Of a DNA stretch of 8,340 nucleotides, positions 6,225 through 8,340 are shown piece by piece. The first letter of the stretch is position 1, and the number at the start of each line of letters is the position of its first letter. The notes beneath the pieces are model-generated. The model was given only the letters and a program-made list of their open reading frames with translations. It did not search any database and had not been told where the DNA came from. This DNA comes from Phycisphaera sp. (lineage in GTDB: Bacteria > Planctomycetota > Phycisphaerae > Phycisphaerales > Phycisphaeraceae): contig JARFRI010000006.1 in the NCBI GenBank assembly GCA_029287335.1, positions 1-8,340 on the forward strand. Reading direction: 5' to 3'. The translations under genes were made by a program, and so were the position numbers.

Positions 6225-8308
6225 TTGCCCAAGACCCCCTGCCCCTACTGCGGCCACGCACACGAGTCGTCGGACGTGGGCCGATGCGAGAACTGCAACG
6301 GCCTGTTCGAGCCGCTGAGCCAAATCGCGACACAGCTTGCGATGGGTCCTTGGTACGTGCGTGATGCCGATCGACCCTTCATGCCCGGGTTTAACGAGGC
6401 GATCCTCCGCCAGCAGGTCGCCACGAGCCGAATCACGGCGAATACGATCATGCGCGGGCCGACGACGAATCAGTTCTGGAAGAACGCGGCGGATGTACAA
6501 GGCGTCTCGCGGCTGATGGGTACGTGTCACGCCTGCCATCAGGCGGTCGAACCGACGGACACAGCGTGTCATTTCTGCAAGGCCGACCTCTCGCTGCCGA
6601 GTGATGTTGACTCGCTGGGGTTGCGGTACAAAAACGACGAGCAGCGGACCGAAGCGCAGCAGGAGATCGCCAAGGGCCGATCCAAACCAACAACGAAACC
6701 CGTCGCGAAGACGATACCGAAGCCCGCAACACCCAAGCCCGTCAAGCCCAAGCCCAAGGCGATGAAAGGCTCGACGATCGTTGAGCCGGACTTGCTCAAG
6801 CCAGTCCAAGCCAAGCCCGCGCAAGCGGCACCGGCGGTTGAGGAGCATGCGGACGAGATACATGACGCGGCGCACGAGGATGGTAACGAGCTGGCCAGCG
6901 AGTTGGCGGAAGATGTTTGGCACGCTGGGCCGACGGCGACACCGCGTCGTCGTAAGCGACAGAAGGGCGCGGACCCTTTGGTGCTGGGCATGGGGGTGCT
7001 GCTGCTTTGCGTGGTCGCGTTGGGGCTGCTGATCATCGTGACCAGCGGCAACAATGGCGAGAGCGAAGTTGAAGAGGAACAAGTCGAGCAGACGGGTCCG
7101 GAGCGCGACAGTGTCGCGGTATCACGGGTCAGTGTGCCGGCCATGGCGATTTACGAGCGCTTAACGCCTGAGCAAGTCCCAACCGAGTTTGAAGATCGAT
7201 ACGCAGCTTTGCGTCGGCTTGTACAGCAGGCCGAGGCGGACAAGGCGGCGAAACGCTACGACGCGGCGTACGACGCGTACCAAGAACTCGGCGAGCTCGT
7301 CACGCCCCTGGAAAACGATATCGCACAGTGGCAGGCCAACGAGCAGGCCAAGGCCGAGGCAAGCGAGCTAAGAGAGCGCGTGGCACGCCTGCGCGATCAG
7401 GCCAACGCGGCCGAGGCAGAGCGCTGGGCAACGGAGGAATGGGCAGACGGACAAAAGAATTGGGACGAAGCGGACCGGCTATTCGCGTCGAGCCAATTCA
7501 TTGAGGCCGCTGAATTGTTCTCGCGGGCCGAGTCCTCGTATCTCTCCGCTGAGAACAAGGCCCTGGCCGGTCAGGTCGCGGGCAAAGCACGCAAGACGCT
7601 GGATGAAGCGGTAGAGGACAGCACATCGGAGCAGTTGCTTCGGCAGTTTGCCAACGATCAGATCGAGGCGATGATGCGCCTGCGGGCCGAGGCCGACGGC
7701 CAACTCAATGATCAGCAGTACGCCCAGGCAGAGCAGTCGTACAACGACGCGCTTGACGCACTCAACGAAGCGAAGCAGATCGTCGAGCTGTCACGTTTCC
7801 GCAAGTATTACGCATTCGAAGCGGGCTTCCAGGCCTCAGCACTGATGCTGGGTGCGGCGCGTGGCGACGGCGTGGATGCAAAGGCACAACGTGCGCTGGC
7901 AACACTCTTCGACAAGCTACGCATCCTGCCCAATCCCGCCGCGGGGATCACGCCCGGCGACGACGTCGGCTTCACCGTCGCGATCCAGCCCCTGGTTAAC
8001 GACGCACGCGACAAAATCATCGAACTGCACGGAGAAGACGTCCAGGCCAGCTACCTCATTGGCTTTCACGCCAGCATCATCGATCAGACGCTAAAGACCA
8101 TCTCGCTCACGGACGATCAGCAGAAACGCATCCACCAGTCGCTAGGCACGATCGAGAGAGAAGCCGAAAAAGCGGGCTGGGATATCACTCGGCTCCGCCC
8201 TGTTATTGAACAGGTCCGAACCACCAACCGTAATACCAAGCTCAAACAAGCACCCGAAGACACGCGGACCGCTTGGAAGAATCTCATCACCCCGATGCAG
8301 TCAAAGGC
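6225..8308 (+). CDS. Membrane protein with two zinc ribbons, GYF-like domain and helical exterior region; 3' end missing
   Basis: The frame stays open from the TTG to the end of genuine sequence, giving 694 residues with no stop. In order: zinc ribbon 1 with C6/C9 and C21/C24; a GYF_2-like module at about 41-99 with GPWYVRD, a GRI-like SRI, and RGPTTNQFW at 77-85; zinc ribbon 2 with C101/C104 and C115/C118; a Lys/Pro-rich linker at 152-200; an acidic stretch at 206-232; a basic RRRKRQKG stop at 241-248; one transmembrane helix at about 251-273; then an acidic, Ala/Glu/Gln-rich, helical region from 275 on, with TPR-like units such as RYDAAYDAYQELGEL (345), SQFIEAAELFSRAESSYLSA (423) and NDQQYAQAEQSYNDALDAL (495). 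By the positive-inside rule the ribbons and GYF-like domain are cytoplasmic and the helical part exterior. Function unknown; GYF domains usually bind proline-rich peptides. The true C terminus is lost to adapter sequence. It is divergent from the CAP gene. Confidence 0.85.
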
Positions 8309-8340
8309 CTGTCTCTTATACACATCTGACGCTGCCGACG
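8309..8340. other. Nextera transposase adapter read-through (assembly contamination)
   Basis: Bases 8309-8327 read CTGTCTCTTATACACATCT, the reverse complement of the 19-base Tn5 mosaic end. Bases 8328-8340 continue as GACGCTGCCGACG, the start of the Nextera read-2-side adapter tail. This is library-preparation sequence and not part of the genome. The translation across it (LLYTSDAAD on plus, YKRQ on minus) is a well-known artefact peptide, so real sequence ends at 8308, give or take one shared base. Confidence 0.97.

Noticed and set aside
6089..6232. Longer CAP protein starting at 6232
   Set aside because: It would put 48 residues in front of a clear signal peptide and overlap the divergent gene's start. 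The ATGs at 6088/6091 have a GGAG site.
6679..6825. Repeated AAGCCC-like hexamers as a DNA repeat
   Set aside because: They encode the Lys/Pro linker of the zinc-ribbon protein, and the irregular spacing fits a coding bias better than a separate DNA element.
6186..7144. Long minus-strand open frames opposite the zinc-ribbon gene
   Set aside because: The translations are arginine- and leucine-rich without motifs, while the plus strand has paired CxxC motifs, a membrane helix and a ribosome site.
8117..8323. Minus-strand open frame near the right end
   Set aside because: Its start codon lies within the Nextera adapter and its first residues are the known YKRQ artefact. The rest is antisense to the zinc-ribbon gene.
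1..8340. Search by eye for tRNA, rRNA, CRISPR, insertion sequences, attachment sites and riboswitches
   Set aside because: No regularly spaced repeats, transposase or integrase motifs, tRNA-like folds or known riboswitch cores were seen; gaps between genes are all under 170 bases.

Overview
The window is a GC-rich piece of bacterial chromosome with eight protein genes and no RNA gene, CRISPR array or insertion sequence that I can see. The best guess for the source is a member of the Planctomycetota, perhaps the Phycisphaerae. This rests on the GC-rich codon use, a short PheT not encoded next to PheS, and a zinc-ribbon/GYF-like/membrane protein of a style I associate with that group. That assignment is inference. 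The last 32 bases are not genomic: they match the Nextera transposase adapter read-through, so the contig end is a sequencing artefact.

Layout from left to right: (1) 1-372, minus, the N-terminal 124 residues of a GT20 trehalose-6-phosphate synthase, cut by the window edge. (2) 466-873, plus, a small cupin protein, followed 11 bases later by 885-1577, plus, a CPBP-type membrane protein whose first active-site motif has lost its glutamate. (3) 1578-2543, minus, a ten-helix EamA/DMT transporter whose stop codon abuts the CPBP stop with no base between. (4) 2711-3013, plus, a 100-residue possible helix-turn-helix protein. (5) 3078-5108, plus, pheT, a short form without the tRNA-binding OB-fold domain. 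(6) 5141-6088, minus, a secreted CAP-domain protein with a charged helical N-terminal region, convergent with pheT across a strong hairpin. (7) 6225 to the real contig end at 8308, plus, a large single-pass membrane protein with two zinc ribbons, a GYF-like domain and a long helical, repeat-like exterior region. It starts at TTG behind a good ribosome binding site.

The genes do not form one pathway. Strands alternate and most genes look like separate transcription units. Three plus-strand genes (cupin, CPBP, pheT) have no Shine-Dalgarno sequence but a TANNNT hexamer ending 6 or 8 bases before the ATG, which suggests leaderless transcripts; pheT also has a TTGCCC box at 16-base spacing. The CAP gene, the zinc-ribbon gene and the small HTH-like gene do have good Shine-Dalgarno sequences. 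No convincing new multi-gene system is visible. The most novel objects are the zinc-ribbon/GYF-like membrane protein and the divergently paired CAP protein, both apparently acting at the cell envelope.
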